A DNA stretch of 64,000 nucleotides from JADCRZ01 sp031399065 (GCA_031399065.1 JANNOM010000048.1:124001-188000), one strand, 5' to 3'; positions 51,035-60,610 are shown, numbered from the stretch's first letter. The notes: a model not told the origin generated them from the letters alone. A program made the numbers and translations.

Positions 51035-52273
51035 CTAAAACGGTTTATATTCCAAAAAGCAGAGTATAGGATTATCATACTTTTTTAGGTTTTTACATAC
51101 ATCAATAAGTTCTTTTGGAAGTGTAATCTTCTTATCCTGATATTCCTTATACAGGATTAGGGCCGCCTCAGGAAAAAGTTCAATTATAAGAGAACTATCA
51201 GTATTATTTATTACGGGTGATCCAAATTGAAGGGTTGTTTTTTTATCCTGTATAGTACCCCAATGAGTTGCACCCGATTTTTTGCTATAAATCAGATCCC
51301 TCCAGTCAGAATTTCCCCCCATTGAAATCATAAATATGACGAAGTCTTCATTCTCTAAAATATCTCCCAGGGAAAAATTAAAAGGTTCCGCTGCCGCTTT
51401 TTTAAGAAAAACATTAATGCCGCCATCAGCATAATTCTGAGGCAAAGGATGCCCTGTATATTTTAAGGCATACTTTGCACGTATAGATGAAGGTGTAAGC
51501 TCATAAACAGTGTCCCTGAAAGATGACATTAACAGTTTTTTGTCCTGATAATCTTCAAAACTTCCCCTCCCACCATGGTAATTCAAAGATTGATTAGGAG
51601 GTATCCCGGCAATCCCCTTTTTGCGCGGAATCAGATTTTTATCAGTTACTAAGACATCACTTACATTGCCATACTGCTTTTCTAAGTAATAACAAAACTC
51701 CCCTGTTTCAAACATAGCGAAATCTCTAACCCAGATACTACCTTGTTTTACACTTAAGAAATTACCTTCGAGATCATAATATATAAATTTTTTACGTTGA
51801 GGGTCGTAAAGCGCAATGAAATTGTTCTCTTTACTAACCTGCATTGCTGATAAATCTATGTATTCATTGGGACCTGGCCCTACATCATGTATACGTTTCA
51901 AAAACTTACCATTATCAGAAAAGATAATTACCGAATTAGTTTTTAGATCGAGGATATATATCTTACTATTAACAATCTTTAATCTACTTATTTCACCAAT
52001 AATAAAATCCTTTGTTGTCTCAAGAGGAAGATATTTTTTTATTGAGAAAATATTTATTCTATTATTATCCGGTTTTTCGGGAACTCTAATTTCAATAATA
52101 CCTTCCGCAGAATAAGGTAAGTTTGGAGTTTGCCCTATTATTTCGGTTATTTTACTTTTTATATTTGCCAATTTTTCAATTTGACCTACATGTTTTTTAG
52201 ATCGGCATTGACATAAAACTAAACTGCCAATTATAGAGATACTTAGTAAAGATAATTGTAGACTCTTTTGCAT
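51035..52273 (-). CDS. 6-bladed beta-propeller lipoprotein (BF2222/BF3164-like)
   Basis: A protein of 412 residues. The signal peptide ends in a lipobox-like LVLCQC, with probable lipidation at a cysteine near residue 21. Repeated beta-propeller strands follow (FIIGEISRLKIVNSKIYILD, VIIFSDNGKFLKRIHDVGPG, NEYIDLSAMQVSKENNFIAL, PQRKKFIYYDLEGNFL). This family is restricted to Bacteroidota and often sits beside small NVEALA-type peptides and thioredoxin-like proteins. The thioredoxin-like gene is present downstream; no NVEALA peptide was found. Function is unknown. More AT-rich than the neighbours at 52.6 kb. Confidence 0.8.
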   Translation of the reverse strand: MQKSLQLSLLSISIIGSLVLCQCRSKKHVGQIEKLANIKSKITEIIGQTPNLPYSAEGIIEIRVPEKPDNNRINIFSIKKYLPLETTKDFIIGEISRLKIVNSKIYILDLKTNSVIIFSDNGKFLKRIHDVGPGPNEYIDLSAMQVSKENNFIALYDPQRKKFIYYDLEGNFLSVKQGSIWVRDFAMFETGEFCYYLEKQYGNVSDVLVTDKNLIPRKKGIAGIPPNQSLNYHGGRGSFEDYQDKKLLMSSFRDTVYELTPSSIRAKYALKYTGHPLPQNYADGGINVFLKKAAAEPFNFSLGDILENEDFVIFMISMGGNSDWRDLIYSKKSGATHWGTIQDKKTTLQFGSPVINNTDSSLIIELFPEAALILYKEYQDKKITLPKELIDVCKNLKKYDNPILCFLEYKPF

Positions 52274-52644
52274 ATAGGCGTAGATTTAATATTCATAGCT
52301 AAACATTGCCAGTGTGATAATTTTGTCATCAGTATACCATTTTGTTTTAGCCCCATCGGGTGAAGTTAATAATCTCACTAAACTAATATAAACCTATTAC
52401 AATGCCATAACTATTTGGTGCCAAATAACAGTTGCTTTGTCTTAAGAGGCTGAAGTTTGACTCATAGCAACAGGTATAAATGTGTGGTAAAAACAATAAG
52501 TACAGGTAAGAAAACATCACAAGGCTTATCAAATATCTCAGCCAGATTAACCGCCGGATTATTTCCATTTTATTATGATCGGGATATTTGTATCTTTAAA
52601 ATAATGTTGATTTACTAAAACTACAAACCGGAACGACCAACTAC
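52274..52644. other. 371-base divergent intergenic region
   Basis: It lies between the reverse propeller gene and the forward amidohydrolase genes. A near-consensus -7 element TATCTTTA occurs near 52588, about 50 bases before the amidohydrolase start. A 61-codon open frame on the minus strand (52568 to 52383) is hydrophobic at its N-terminus but was not accepted as a gene. Nothing else was seen. Confidence 0.5.
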
Positions 52645-53952
52645 ATGAGAAAATACCTGATTATTATTGCTTTTGCCTGCATAAGCCCGGCTTTTGCCCT
52701 GGCGCAGGATAAACCGGTTGCCTTTAAGGGGGCGTTGATCTACCCGATCAGCGGGGCTCCTGTCAGTAAAGGTGTATTGATTGTACAGAACGGAAAAATT
52801 GTAAAACTGGGGGATTCCACTACCCGTATACCCGCCAATGCCACCATCAACGATGTATCGGGGAAAATACTGATGCCCGGTATTATAGATACCCATTCTC
52901 ACCTCGGCGGACCGGAAGGAGGCGACCGGTCGGCAGCCCTTAATCCCGATACACGGGTAATGGACGCAGTGGACCCTACCAGCGACGGGTTCAAAAAAGC
53001 ACTCGCAGGCGGCATTACCACGATCAATATAATGCCCGGAAGCGGCCACCTCATGAGCGGCCAGACGATCTATGTAAAGATGCGGGAAGCCCGGATCATC
53101 GAAGATCTTCTTTTGACAAATGAAAAAGGCGTTTTTGGAGGAATGAAAATGGCCAATGGCACCAACCCCATGCGCAATACACCCGGATTTCCCGGAACGA
53201 GGGCAAAGAGTGCGGCTATGGACAGGGAATTGTTTGTAAAGGCGGTGGAATATAAACAAAAGATAGAAAAAGCCGGGAAGGATTCCAGTAAGCTTCCGGA
53301 ACGTGATCTGAGGCTGGAACCATTGGTGGAAGCACTGGAAGGAAGACGGATCATCCATTTTCACACACATAAAGATAATGACATACTAACCGCGATCCGG
53401 CTTGGTAAGGAGTTTGGTCTCCGGTTGGTACTTCATCATGTAACGGAGGGGTATAAAGTAGCTGCCGAAATTGCTGCGGCAAACATTCCCTGCTCCATAA
53501 TAATGATAGACGCACCCGGGGGTAAACTGGAAGCTATGGATTTTTCGTTTACGAACGGTAACCTGCTGGATAAGGCAGGTGTACTGGTAAGTCTGCATAC
53601 AGACGATTATATAACCGATTCAAGGCTGATGCTCCGCTCCGCTGCATTGATGATAAGGGGAGGCTTGAGCCGTGAAAAGGCACTCGAAGCACTTACTATC
53701 GCGGGTGCCAAAACGCTGGACCTGTCCAGGCGGGTAGGTACGCTCGAAGCCGGAAAAGATGCGGACTTCATTATTCTTTCCGGCGATCCGTTCAGCGTTT
53801 ATACCAAAGTAGAACAGACCTGGGTAGAGGGTAAAAAACGGTTCGACCTCTCTAACCCCACGGATAAAGCATTTCTTACAGGAGGCTACCAGGTTTATAC
53901 CGGCGATGGTGGCGGGCATGCACATGATGATGAAAGCAATGAAAACGATTAA
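52645..53952 (+). CDS. Exported metal-dependent amidohydrolase
   Basis: A protein of 435 residues with signal peptide MRKYLIIIAFACISPAFALA. The amidohydrolase fold is complete: N-terminal beta-sandwich, metal motif HxH at His84 and His86 (IIDTHSHLGG), further histidines in HFHTHKDND and VLHHVTEG, and the aspartate in SLHTDDYITDSR. The C-terminal LEAGKDADFIILSGDPFS is typical of imidazolonepropionase/adenine-deaminase relatives. Periplasmic; the substrate is unknown. It is followed after 10 bases by a paralogue that has lost the metal ligands, and the two are surely cotranscribed. Confidence 0.9.
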   Translation: MRKYLIIIAFACISPAFALAQDKPVAFKGALIYPISGAPVSKGVLIVQNGKIVKLGDSTTRIPANATINDVSGKILMPGIIDTHSHLGGPEGGDRSAALNPDTRVMDAVDPTSDGFKKALAGGITTINIMPGSGHLMSGQTIYVKMREARIIEDLLLTNEKGVFGGMKMANGTNPMRNTPGFPGTRAKSAAMDRELFVKAVEYKQKIEKAGKDSSKLPERDLRLEPLVEALEGRRIIHFHTHKDNDILTAIRLGKEFGLRLVLHHVTEGYKVAAEIAAANIPCSIIMIDAPGGKLEAMDFSFTNGNLLDKAGVLVSLHTDDYITDSRLMLRSAALMIRGGLSREKALEALTIAGAKTLDLSRRVGTLEAGKDADFIILSGDPFSVYTKVEQTWVEGKKRFDLSNPTDKAFLTGGYQVYTGDGGGHAHDDESNEND

Positions 53953-53962
53953 CACAAAATTC

Positions 53963-55168
53963 ATGAAAAGAATCTTTATACTACCGGCCCTGTTAATAAT
54001 GGCTATAACCGTTAATGCACAAACTGCCATTAAAGCGGGCATCATCTACACCTCGGGGGGAGCACCTGTGAAGAACGGTGTTATCCTGGTAAAAAATGGC
54101 AAAATAGAAAATGTAGGAACCGCCACCGCCGTTACCATACCCGCAGGATATACCGTATATGAAGCGGCTGTAGTAACGCCGGGGCTTATAGATGCCAGAA
54201 GCGTCGTTGGATTTTCCGGGGCGCTTAATAATCCTGCAGACCAGGATCAACTGGAGAAATCAGCCCCCGTACAACCCGATTTACGCGCGATAGATGCATA
54301 TAATCCCGAAGAGAAGCTGGTGAAATATGTTCGCGATAACGGCGTCACCACGCTTCACACCGGGCATGGTACCGGGGCACTGATAAGCGGCCAGACCATG
54401 ATCGTAAAGACTAAACCCGGCACGGTAGAAACCACGATGATACACCCTCTTGCCATGCTGGCCATGACGATCGGCATTTCTGTACAGGAGAATTTTACCT
54501 CTCCGGGCACGAAAGCCAAACAAATAGCCATGCTACGCACCGAGCTCATAAAGGCGAAGGGATACATGGACAAATTAAATGGCAGGGATACCAGTAAGTG
54601 GCCTGCTGCCGACCCGAGGTATGATATACTTGCCAAACTGCTAAGGAGAGAAATAAAGGCACTGATAACGGCCAATAAGGCCAATGATATTATGAATGCC
54701 ATCCGGCTAAGCAAGGAATTCAATTTTATATTGGTAATAGATGGCGGAGCGGAAGCCTATAGAGTAATCGATGAAATAAAAGCCGCAAAAGCGTCTTTGA
54801 TACTGCATGCTACCATGGCAAGAAACGATGGCGAATTATTGAATATGACCCGGGAGAGCGCGGCCATCCTTACAAAGGCAGGCATTCCCGTAAGTATCGA
54901 AAGCGGTTATGAAGCGTATGTACCTAAGACAAGAGTTATACTCTGGGAAGCCGCACTGGCCGTAGCCAACGGGCTTCCTTACGAAGAAGGTATACGCGCG
55001 GTTACCATCAATCCCGCACGCCTGCTCGGTATCGATAAAAGAGTGGGAAGCATCGAGAAGGGAAAAGACGCCGACCTGGTGCTATACAACGGCGACCCGT
55101 TCGAATACCTGGTGAAAGTATGTAAAGTGATGATAGACGGCGAATGGGTAAGTGATAATTGTAAGTAA
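53963..55168 (+). CDS. Exported amidohydrolase paralogue lacking metal ligands (pseudoenzyme)
   Basis: A protein of 401 residues from the ATG at 53963 (signal peptide MKRIFILPALLIMAITVNA); upstream in-frame ATGs overlap the previous gene. It is homologous to its neighbour over the full length (GLIDARSVVG, TLHTGHGTGALISGQTMIVK, VGSIEKGKDADLVLYNGDPF). However, HxH is replaced by Arg79 and Val81, the HFHTHK region by LITANKAND, the LHH by VIDGG, and the SLHTDDY by SIESGYE. Without these ligands metal-dependent hydrolysis is not expected. It may form a heteromer with the active paralogue; this is inferred from the tandem arrangement. Confidence 0.88.
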   Translation: MKRIFILPALLIMAITVNAQTAIKAGIIYTSGGAPVKNGVILVKNGKIENVGTATAVTIPAGYTVYEAAVVTPGLIDARSVVGFSGALNNPADQDQLEKSAPVQPDLRAIDAYNPEEKLVKYVRDNGVTTLHTGHGTGALISGQTMIVKTKPGTVETTMIHPLAMLAMTIGISVQENFTSPGTKAKQIAMLRTELIKAKGYMDKLNGRDTSKWPAADPRYDILAKLLRREIKALITANKANDIMNAIRLSKEFNFILVIDGGAEAYRVIDEIKAAKASLILHATMARNDGELLNMTRESAAILTKAGIPVSIESGYEAYVPKTRVILWEAALAVANGLPYEEGIRAVTINPARLLGIDKRVGSIEKGKDADLVLYNGDPFEYLVKVCKVMIDGEWVSDNCK

Positions 55169-55268
55169 TCACTACGTTGAAAATTATGAGGATATTGTCT
55201 TCCGTTTGATGTTAGCCCATTCATGGAAACCGCATTGTATGTACTGATCAACACTATTTTTTATGTGT

Positions 55269-55988
55269 TTACTTCAATACCACACTCTCCTCCAGCCTGG
55301 AAAAATCTGCTGAAAAAACCATCCTGAGTTTCCAGTAGCTGCCCTGCTTGTTTTCTTCCGTTGCATCCGGATGTTCAGTAAAGTTTCCCGTGCCACCGGC
55401 AGCAGGGGGTTTATAGGCGGATGTTACTTCCAATACCATTCGGCCGCCATTAATACCTATCTTATCGGCAGAGATTGAATTGGTATTGCCATCGGTAAGC
55501 TTTGCCCCCAGGTAACTGCCTTTAAATATTTTACCGGTTTCCCGGTTAATATGGGCAGCGATTACAACGCGTGGGCCGCCGCCGGCGCCGTAGCCTGATT
55601 TATATACTCCTGTAAAAGCATTTGCTTCCACTTCTTTTTGGTTGAAAGCTGTACTGCCACCACTTCCTCCATCGGCAGAAAATACTACCCATGGGTCCTG
55701 ATTCGCGTCCAGGGTTATCCATACACCGCGGCTGTCAATGGGAGAGCCGTCGTAAATTTTTCTCCATACGGTTTGTCCGCCTGCATTCTTTTTTTGCAAA
55801 TAAGCATCCTGGTTGTTGGAGCTTACCTGGTCGTAACCTATCGTATAAACATTTCCATCCTTATCGGTGATAGTAGTAACAGCGGTAAATGTAGTGCTTT
55901 CCGGGGCTGAAGATTCGTCCTTTTTGGAACAACCGGTTGTAAAGATGAAAAGGGAAACAATAAGGGCGGATGATAAAAGAATTTTCAT
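55269..55988 (-). CDS. Lipoprotein of unknown function
   Basis: A protein of 239 residues from the ATG at 55988. The signal peptide ends with lipobox FTTGCSKKD, so the mature protein is anchored at the cysteine near residue 20. It is repeat-like and beta-rich (TTITDKDGNVYTIGYDQVSS, AYLQKKNAGGQTVWRKIYDG, VWITLDANQDPWVVFSADGG). This is reminiscent of SBBP/beta-propeller repeats seen in Bacteroidota surface proteins. Glycine-rich central loops (GGSGGS, GYGAGGGP). No partner gene is evident. Confidence 0.75.
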   Translation of the reverse strand: MKILLSSALIVSLFIFTTGCSKKDESSAPESTTFTAVTTITDKDGNVYTIGYDQVSSNNQDAYLQKKNAGGQTVWRKIYDGSPIDSRGVWITLDANQDPWVVFSADGGSGGSTAFNQKEVEANAFTGVYKSGYGAGGGPRVVIAAHINRETGKIFKGSYLGAKLTDGNTNSISADKIGINGGRMVLEVTSAYKPPAAGGTGNFTEHPDATEENKQGSYWKLRMVFSADFSRLEESVVLK

Positions 55989-56285
55989 AGATGCTATCAT
56001 ATTTAGCTGAATAAAATTGGCTTTGGCCGTTTGCTTGATTTACAATAACGTTCGCCAGGCTTATATATTTTCGCAGATTTTATATATTCTTTCATCTTAC
56101 GGTAATTTCTTTACTTTTTTAGCGTTCGCTAAAAGTAAGCGCCTTACTCACAGAACACAGAAACTATGTACGCAGGCTATATGAAAATATCTAGCAGGTG
56201 CGCTCAAACTAATACTAAACTATTGCGTGGCATTAGTAATCATCACCAATAGGTGAGGGGGGCCGAAAAATTGCTATATTCTTAT

Positions 56286-58511
56286 ATGTCTAACCTGCAA
56301 AATACGCGCTCCAATATTGATGTCTCCCTCCAGGAATTAGTAGCCTCTCTAACAGAAAGCGAAAGACGACTCGCAAATGCCCAGAAACTGGCACATATCG
56401 GAAACTGGGACCTTGACCTTGTCAATAATTCCCTGTACTGGTCGGACGAGATATACCGTATTTTCGGACTTGACAAACAGCATATCCCCGCTTACGAAAC
56501 TTTTTTAAATGCTGTACACCCGGCCGACCGCCCAGCCTGGGAAGCCCATAGAGAAATGGTAATTAACAAAGGTATCACTATGAATATGGAACACCGGATA
56601 GTACTTCCGGATGGAACCATACGATACGTGTGCGAATTGGGTGAACGGGTAGTGGATGATAAAAACAGGCCGCTATGGCTAAGGGGTACCGTCCAGGATA
56701 TCACGGAAACTAAACTGACCTCTCTTAGAGTAAAGGAAAGTGAAAACAGGTTCCGATCGCTCGTACAAAACGGTGCCGACCTCATTGGCGTTTTGGACGC
56801 CTACGGAATTTATAATTATGTAAGTCCAACCGTTACCCCTATCCTGGGCTATGATGCCGAATCCTTGATCGGAAAAAATGCCTTCTCCTTTATACATCCC
56901 GAAGATGCCAGTGCCGTTTCAGAACAATACGGGTTGATAATGGATAAAAATTACCTTGAACTTGCTCCCTACCGGTTCCTCGATAATAAGGGCAACTGGA
57001 GGTGGATAGAAACCAAACTCACCAACTTAATGAATGATATCAACATACGAGGTATTGTTGCCAATTCAAGGGATATCACGGAAACAAAGGAGGTAAAAGA
57101 CACCTTGAAAATCCTTTCCCTGATTGCCAAAGAAACGTCCAATGCGGTAATTATCAGTGATACAGCGGGTAATATTTCCTGGGTTAACAATGCTTTTACA
57201 CGGATAACGGGATACAAGGCAGAGGAAGTGAAAGGTAAGAAACCCGGCAGCTTTCTTCAGGGTAAAGATACGGATGCTACAACCATACGCTACCTGCGCA
57301 AAAAAATAAGGAACTGCTTGCCCTTCCATTGCGAAATACTCAACTACAATAAAATGGGTTTGCCCTACTGGATAGAAATACATGGAGAGTCCATTTTTGA
57401 CGCTAACGGAGAGTGTACCCAGCATTTCGCCATACAAAGTGACATTACAGACCGTAAAAATGCAGAAAAGAAGGTCAGGGATTCTGAAAGGGAATATCGC
57501 TACCTGTTCCAGCAAAACCCGATGCCCATGTGGATATTCGACCAGGAAAGCCTTTACTTCCTGGAGGTTAATGAAGCAGCTGTTTACCATTACAAGTATA
57601 GTGTAGAGGAATTTCAAAAGATGCGGATAACGGATATCCGGCCATCGTCTGAAATCAGTCTGCTGGAAAAAAGAATTAGGGATTGGAAAAATTCCAAAGG
57701 CATTAAAGAGCTGAGTATATGGAAGCATTTGAAGAAGAACGGCGAGATCATCTTTGTGGAGATCACTTCACACAATATAGATTACCAGGGTAAAACGGCC
57801 ATCCTGGTGCTTGCAAATGATGTGACGGAAAAAATTCAATTACAGAAAAAACTAGACCGTGAACTGGTACTTAAACAACGGGAGATAACTGAAGCAGTAG
57901 TGGATGCCCAGGAAAAAGAAAAGCTGGAACTGGGAAAAGAACTGCATGACAACGTAAACCAGATACTGGGAGCCGCAAAGCTTTATATTACTTCCGCAAG
58001 AAGTAATAAAGGAAAAACGGGCGAGATGATCAACACGTCTGCCGAACTACTTACACTTGCAATCGATGAAATCAGGAAACTCTCCAAATCGCTGGCAGGC
58101 CACGATATCGATACCCTTCATCTATGCGAAGCCATCGACAACCTCTCCGAACAGCTAATGGCATCCGCACCGCTTAGTATTTCTTTCAGTCGACAGACAT
58201 TTACTGAGGACGATTTAAGCAAAAAATTAAAGTTGAATATCTTCCGCATCGTGCAGGAGCAGTTTAATAATATCATCAAACATGCCCATGCTTCCGAAGT
58301 ATTTATTTCTCTGGAGCGCGACGCGGCCAAACTGAGTCTCTTTATACAGGATAACGGCAGGGGATTTGACAGTTCTCAAACAAGAAACGGCATTGGCATT
58401 AACAATATATACAACAGGGCATCTTTAAACGATGGAAAAGTGTCCATTGAGTCAGCCCCGGGTAAGGGTTGCCGGCTGATGGTGGAATTCATGCTGCATC
58501 CGGCCCTTTGA
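56286..58511 (+). CDS. Multi-PAS sensor histidine kinase (HisKA_3, NarL-type)
   Basis: A protein of 741 residues from the ATG at 56286; an upstream in-frame GTG is less likely. No membrane segment was found, so it should be cytoplasmic. Four PAS/PAC units are visible, starting near residues 35 (LAHIGNWDLDLVNNSLYWSD), 160 (FRSLVQNGADLIGVLDAYG), 285 and 410 (YRYLFQQNPMPMWIFDQESL). The kinase core has the phospho-acceptor His554 in KELHDNVNQILGA and an HATPase domain with DNGRGFDSS and GIGINNIYNRA. HisKA_3 kinases normally signal to NarL/LuxR-type regulators, but none is encoded beside it (orphan). The signal is unknown. Confidence 0.9.
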   Translation: MSNLQNTRSNIDVSLQELVASLTESERRLANAQKLAHIGNWDLDLVNNSLYWSDEIYRIFGLDKQHIPAYETFLNAVHPADRPAWEAHREMVINKGITMNMEHRIVLPDGTIRYVCELGERVVDDKNRPLWLRGTVQDITETKLTSLRVKESENRFRSLVQNGADLIGVLDAYGIYNYVSPTVTPILGYDAESLIGKNAFSFIHPEDASAVSEQYGLIMDKNYLELAPYRFLDNKGNWRWIETKLTNLMNDINIRGIVANSRDITETKEVKDTLKILSLIAKETSNAVIISDTAGNISWVNNAFTRITGYKAEEVKGKKPGSFLQGKDTDATTIRYLRKKIRNCLPFHCEILNYNKMGLPYWIEIHGESIFDANGECTQHFAIQSDITDRKNAEKKVRDSEREYRYLFQQNPMPMWIFDQESLYFLEVNEAAVYHYKYSVEEFQKMRITDIRPSSEISLLEKRIRDWKNSKGIKELSIWKHLKKNGEIIFVEITSHNIDYQGKTAILVLANDVTEKIQLQKKLDRELVLKQREITEAVVDAQEKEKLELGKELHDNVNQILGAAKLYITSARSNKGKTGEMINTSAELLTLAIDEIRKLSKSLAGHDIDTLHLCEAIDNLSEQLMASAPLSISFSRQTFTEDDLSKKLKLNIFRIVQEQFNNIIKHAHASEVFISLERDAAKLSLFIQDNGRGFDSSQTRNGIGINNIYNRASLNDGKVSIESAPGKGCRLMVEFMLHPAL

Positions 58512-58583
58512 TACGATATTATTGCGTAACATACCCGGTATTAATAATTCACCTTTAATGGTTGCCGTAATCCGGTAAAAAAA

Positions 58584-58598
58584 TATATTCGTGTACGT
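58584..58598 (+). promoter_or_regulatory. Promoter and operator-like motif of the first pectin-locus gene
   Basis: TATATTCG (58584-58591), one base off the -7 consensus, overlaps CGTGTACGT (58590-58598). The latter is the reverse complement of ACGTACACG found before the isomerase gene at 60567. A shared regulator site is likely. Confidence 0.5.
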
Positions 58599-58638
58599 AC
58601 CCGAAAATATACTTATTTTTATCTAAACGATTCCCGGC

Positions 58639-60516
58639 ATGCCTTGTTTAAGAGTAATCATACATATTTTAATTATCGTCTTGCTGGCTGTTAATGCATG
58701 TGCCGCGCAAAAGACTGATATTAAAAAAGAATATCTTACTACACTGGGTGATCTGTGTAATGCATTGTTAGAAAGACAGCTTACCAGGGAATCTGATCCG
58801 GACAGGGGGGCTATCCGTTGCACGCACTGCAACGTAATGCATACCAGGGCCTCCGAAGCTGTTTACCCGTTTTCGGTTATGTATAAAGCAACCAAAGATG
58901 CCAGGTATCTGCAGGCAGCTATTAGCACCTCCGACTGGCTAATGAAACAGCAGCAGCCAGATGGGAGCTGGAAAGAAACCCCGGAAGAATGGAAAGGCAC
59001 CACCACGGATCAACTCCTGATGCTGTTGCTATCGTATGATATAATTGGTAATGACCTGGGCAGGTACCGGCGCGATAAATGGACAACATCCATGAAAAAA
59101 GCGGCTGGATACCTGGCCGCAGTAATGAAGCCTGAATTTGCCAGTATCAACTATGTGGCCACTACCTCCGCTACGCTGGCTAAAGCAGGATGGATGTTTA
59201 ACGATACTTCTTTACTGCGTAAGGCAGCACAACTCGCCCGCAGAACGATTGCCAAGATGGATGATGACGGCTTTATTAACGGAGAAGGAGGAAGGAGTCA
59301 TGGCAATAAATTAGGTGTTGACCTGGGCTATGATATGGAAATGTCGTTATGGGGGTTGGGATTATACGCCAGGTATACCGGAGATACCCTGGTAAACGGC
59401 TACGTTAAAAGATCGGTAAAAAATCACCTGTATTTCATATATCCGGATGGATCGCTGGACGCTTCCTGGGGTATCCGTTCCAACAAATGGACTGGCTTCG
59501 GAAGTGCTACTTCAGACGGATGCCAGGTTTTGTTCAGCCTTTATGCAGATGAGGATCCGAGATACCCTTCTGCGGCGTTGCGTAACCTTTTTTTCCTACG
59601 GAAAAATATGGCCGGCGACCTGATCGGGTATGGCCTTCAGCACCAGGAGGTATTCGACACGCCACCCTGTATTTATCCGACATTTACCAAAGCAAAAAAT
59701 ATTGCGATGGCTTACGAACTGGATGATAAACAGTTTCGCCTGTTAACGGACCTTCCTTCGGATAAAACAGGATGGCTTAAACTGTTCCCAACACTGGATT
59801 TAGTGGAAGTACGTACGGAGAATTTTATGGCTACCATCACCGGATACAGGTACAAGGACCCCGCAGGTGCCAAAGGGAAATACATGTTCCGGCCATCTGG
59901 CGGAGCTATCACACATGTGTGGATGAAGGGCTGCGGTTTTTTACAAGCTTCCAGTCCTACCATCTACACCAGGCCGGAGCCTATGAGTTTTCCGGAAGCC
60001 CCGGGTGTGCGGTGTTTAACCCCGCGGATCGAATATACGGACAACACTGGATATTTTACCAATCTTTTCGAGTTTGACAGCAGGCTATCTATCGATTCGG
60101 CCATCAAAAGTGAATATACAGTGATTGCCGGCGGGGAGCTTAAAGACAAGAACCAACTGGCAGGTGGCGTTGCCTATAAAATGGAATATCTTTTTGCGGA
60201 TAGTTTTTATCAGAAAACCATTCACCTGGTATGGCACGATGCATGGCCGACAATCACCATCGTAGAACCTTTTATTCATTTAAAAGGTACCCTATTTACA
60301 AAAATAAACGACAGTACCCTGCTGATAAATACCGGCGAAAAAAAACTGCTGTTCGCGGTATTGACACCCGGCATTCGTTTGATAACCGGAAGAGACGAAG
60401 CCAATTACTGGTCACCCTACCCTGCCCTGAAAGCCTTTCCGGTGGAAATGGAAATATCGGGTGATACCTCGGTATTTAAACGGTCACTTACATACAGGGT
60501 GTCTGTCCTTAAATAA
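58639..60516 (+). CDS. Exported alpha/alpha-toroid-like carbohydrate-active protein
   Basis: A protein of 625 residues with an N-terminal signal (MPCLRVIIHILIIVLLAVNA followed by Cys, possibly a lipoprotein). Residues about 30-370 are helical repeats of the kind seen in (alpha/alpha)n sugar enzymes (YPFSVMYKATKDARYLQAAI, STSDWLMKQQQPDGSWKETP, LGYDMEMSLWGLGLYARYTG). The remaining 250 residues are beta-rich. It includes CTHCNVMH near residue 56. This resembles glycoside hydrolase or polysaccharide lyase architectures (heparinase II/III- or GH88/105-like), but no catalytic motif was recognised. Its neighbours point to pectin or rhamnogalacturonan breakdown. Confidence 0.7.
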   Translation: MPCLRVIIHILIIVLLAVNACAAQKTDIKKEYLTTLGDLCNALLERQLTRESDPDRGAIRCTHCNVMHTRASEAVYPFSVMYKATKDARYLQAAISTSDWLMKQQQPDGSWKETPEEWKGTTTDQLLMLLLSYDIIGNDLGRYRRDKWTTSMKKAAGYLAAVMKPEFASINYVATTSATLAKAGWMFNDTSLLRKAAQLARRTIAKMDDDGFINGEGGRSHGNKLGVDLGYDMEMSLWGLGLYARYTGDTLVNGYVKRSVKNHLYFIYPDGSLDASWGIRSNKWTGFGSATSDGCQVLFSLYADEDPRYPSAALRNLFFLRKNMAGDLIGYGLQHQEVFDTPPCIYPTFTKAKNIAMAYELDDKQFRLLTDLPSDKTGWLKLFPTLDLVEVRTENFMATITGYRYKDPAGAKGKYMFRPSGGAITHVWMKGCGFLQASSPTIYTRPEPMSFPEAPGVRCLTPRIEYTDNTGYFTNLFEFDSRLSIDSAIKSEYTVIAGGELKDKNQLAGGVAYKMEYLFADSFYQKTIHLVWHDAWPTITIVEPFIHLKGTLFTKINDSTLLINTGEKKLLFAVLTPGIRLITGRDEANYWSPYPALKAFPVEMEISGDTSVFKRSLTYRVSVLK

Positions 60517-60555
60517 AAACAGAACAAATACATTACAATTATCATAGCTTTTCCT

Positions 60556-60576
60556 TAAATTCGTTAACGTACACGT
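60556..60576 (+). promoter_or_regulatory. Promoter and operator-like motif of the isomerase-GH28 unit
   Basis: A -7 like TAAATTCG (60556-60563) is followed by ACGT-AC-ACGT (60567-60576), a short inverted repeat at the likely transcription start. The core ACGTACACG occurs in the opposite orientation before the gene at 58639. Confidence 0.5.
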
Positions 60577-60610
60577 AAATTAACGATTCATGCCGCTGAA
60601 CGATTAAACG

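Noticed and set aside
52383..52568. 61-codon hydrophobic open frame, considered as an NVEALA-type peptide
   Set aside because: It has no NVEALA motif and no glycine/acidic core, and contains scattered cysteines and asparagines typical of translated AT-rich intergenic DNA.
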